Positions 21,518-21,666 of a stretch of 21,666 nucleotides of DNA are shown here, piece by piece. The stretch is from a virus: positions 1 to 21,666 of IMG/VR virus record IMGVR_UViG_3300017772_000164, one strand, 5' to 3'. The position numbers and the translations under genes were made by a program. Within the stretch, counting starts at the first letter, position 1, and every line of letters begins with the position of its first letter. Below the pieces are notes generated by a model. That model ran no database searches. It worked only from the letters and a program-made list of their open reading frames with translations, and was not told the origin of the DNA.

Positions 21518-21666
21518 TAACAGTTAATTCAATTAGTGGAGGTAAAACTTCAAGCTTTATAGCTAAAAATTATCCAGCAGATTATAATATTTTTTCTTTA
21601 GTTAGAACTAATGACAAAGAATGTATTTATCCAGATAAAAAAATAAGACAGATAGTAAGTGATAAA
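21514..21666 (+). CDS. PP-loop ATPase, PAPS-reductase-like (3' partial)
   Basis: Only the first 51 residues are visible. They carry the PP-loop SGGKTSSF (about residues 8-15), used by PAPS reductase and other N-type ATP pyrophosphatases to bind and activate ATP, followed by the PADYNIFSLVRTNDKECIYP stretch and KIRQIVSDK. Phage members of this family are common in Bacteroidota phages and are annotated as PAPS reductase-like, but their actual reaction is not settled; DndC-type DNA modification, tRNA thiolation or sulfur assimilation are options. It begins in an ATGA overlap with the ninG-like gene, so it belongs to the same operon. The remainder lies past the window end. Confidence 0.8.
   Translation, partial: MITVNSISGGKTSSFIAKNYPADYNIFSLVRTNDKECIYPDKKIRQIVSDK

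Noticed and set aside
1-21666. tRNA genes, insertion sequences, integrase or attachment sites
   Set aside because: No tRNA-like cloverleaf with a TTCRA loop, no transposase or integrase motif, and no long terminal or inverted repeats were noticed. Nothing in this window points to lysogeny.

Overview
The window is an AT-rich (roughly 30% GC by eye) contig segment of a tailed phage (siphovirus type, HK97-fold capsid). Every gene I can support lies on the + strand. The host is probably a member of Bacteroidota, perhaps a flavobacterium. The early region carries a near-perfect Bacteroidota-type promoter (TTTG, 19 bp, TATATTTG), starts are preceded by A-rich leaders rather than Shine-Dalgarno sequences, and the gene complement resembles that of Bacteroidota phages. 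Host and family calls rest on sequence reading only; no database search was run.

Left arm, 1-16262, is the late (virion and lysis) module: large terminase (5' end cut by the window), portal, prohead protease with an extra N-terminal domain, HK97-type major capsid protein, four head-tail connector or completion proteins, a 56-aa protein, the tail tube, a tail assembly chaperone pair joined by a predicted -1 ribosomal frameshift, tape measure, a large tail-tip candidate and a fibre-like protein. The lysis genes follow: two small proteins (one membrane-spanning), an M15 zinc peptidase, a 3TM-type holin, and then a calcineurin-like phosphoesterase. A strong intrinsic terminator at 16312-16342 closes the module. 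Two further hairpins, after the capsid and tail tube genes, look like internal terminators that would help set subunit dosage.

Right arm, 16449-21666, is the early/replication module, read from the 16449-16479 promoter: small unknown genes (one interrupted by an in-frame TAA), a two-helix membrane protein, an SSB-like protein with an acidic DLPF tail, a DnaA domain IV-like protein, a winged-helix replication initiator, two helical unknowns, a C5-cytosine methyltransferase-like protein, a NinG-type protein and the start of a PP-loop ATPase/PAPS-reductase-like gene cut by the window end. Genes overlap by 1 to 17 nt almost throughout, so this is probably one translationally coupled operon.

The three most notable observations are as follows. 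(1) Three 15-bp repeats inside the initiator gene each contain a DnaA box (two perfect, one with a single mismatch); they look like the replication origin and lie a few genes downstream of the phage's own DnaA domain IV-like protein. (2) The tetranucleotide CATG appears to be absent from the whole window, with His codons switched to CAC wherever G follows, which is the signature expected from restriction-site avoidance. (3) A perfect slippery heptamer, A AAG GGA, joins the two tail-chaperone frames. No tRNA, CRISPR array or insertion sequence was seen.
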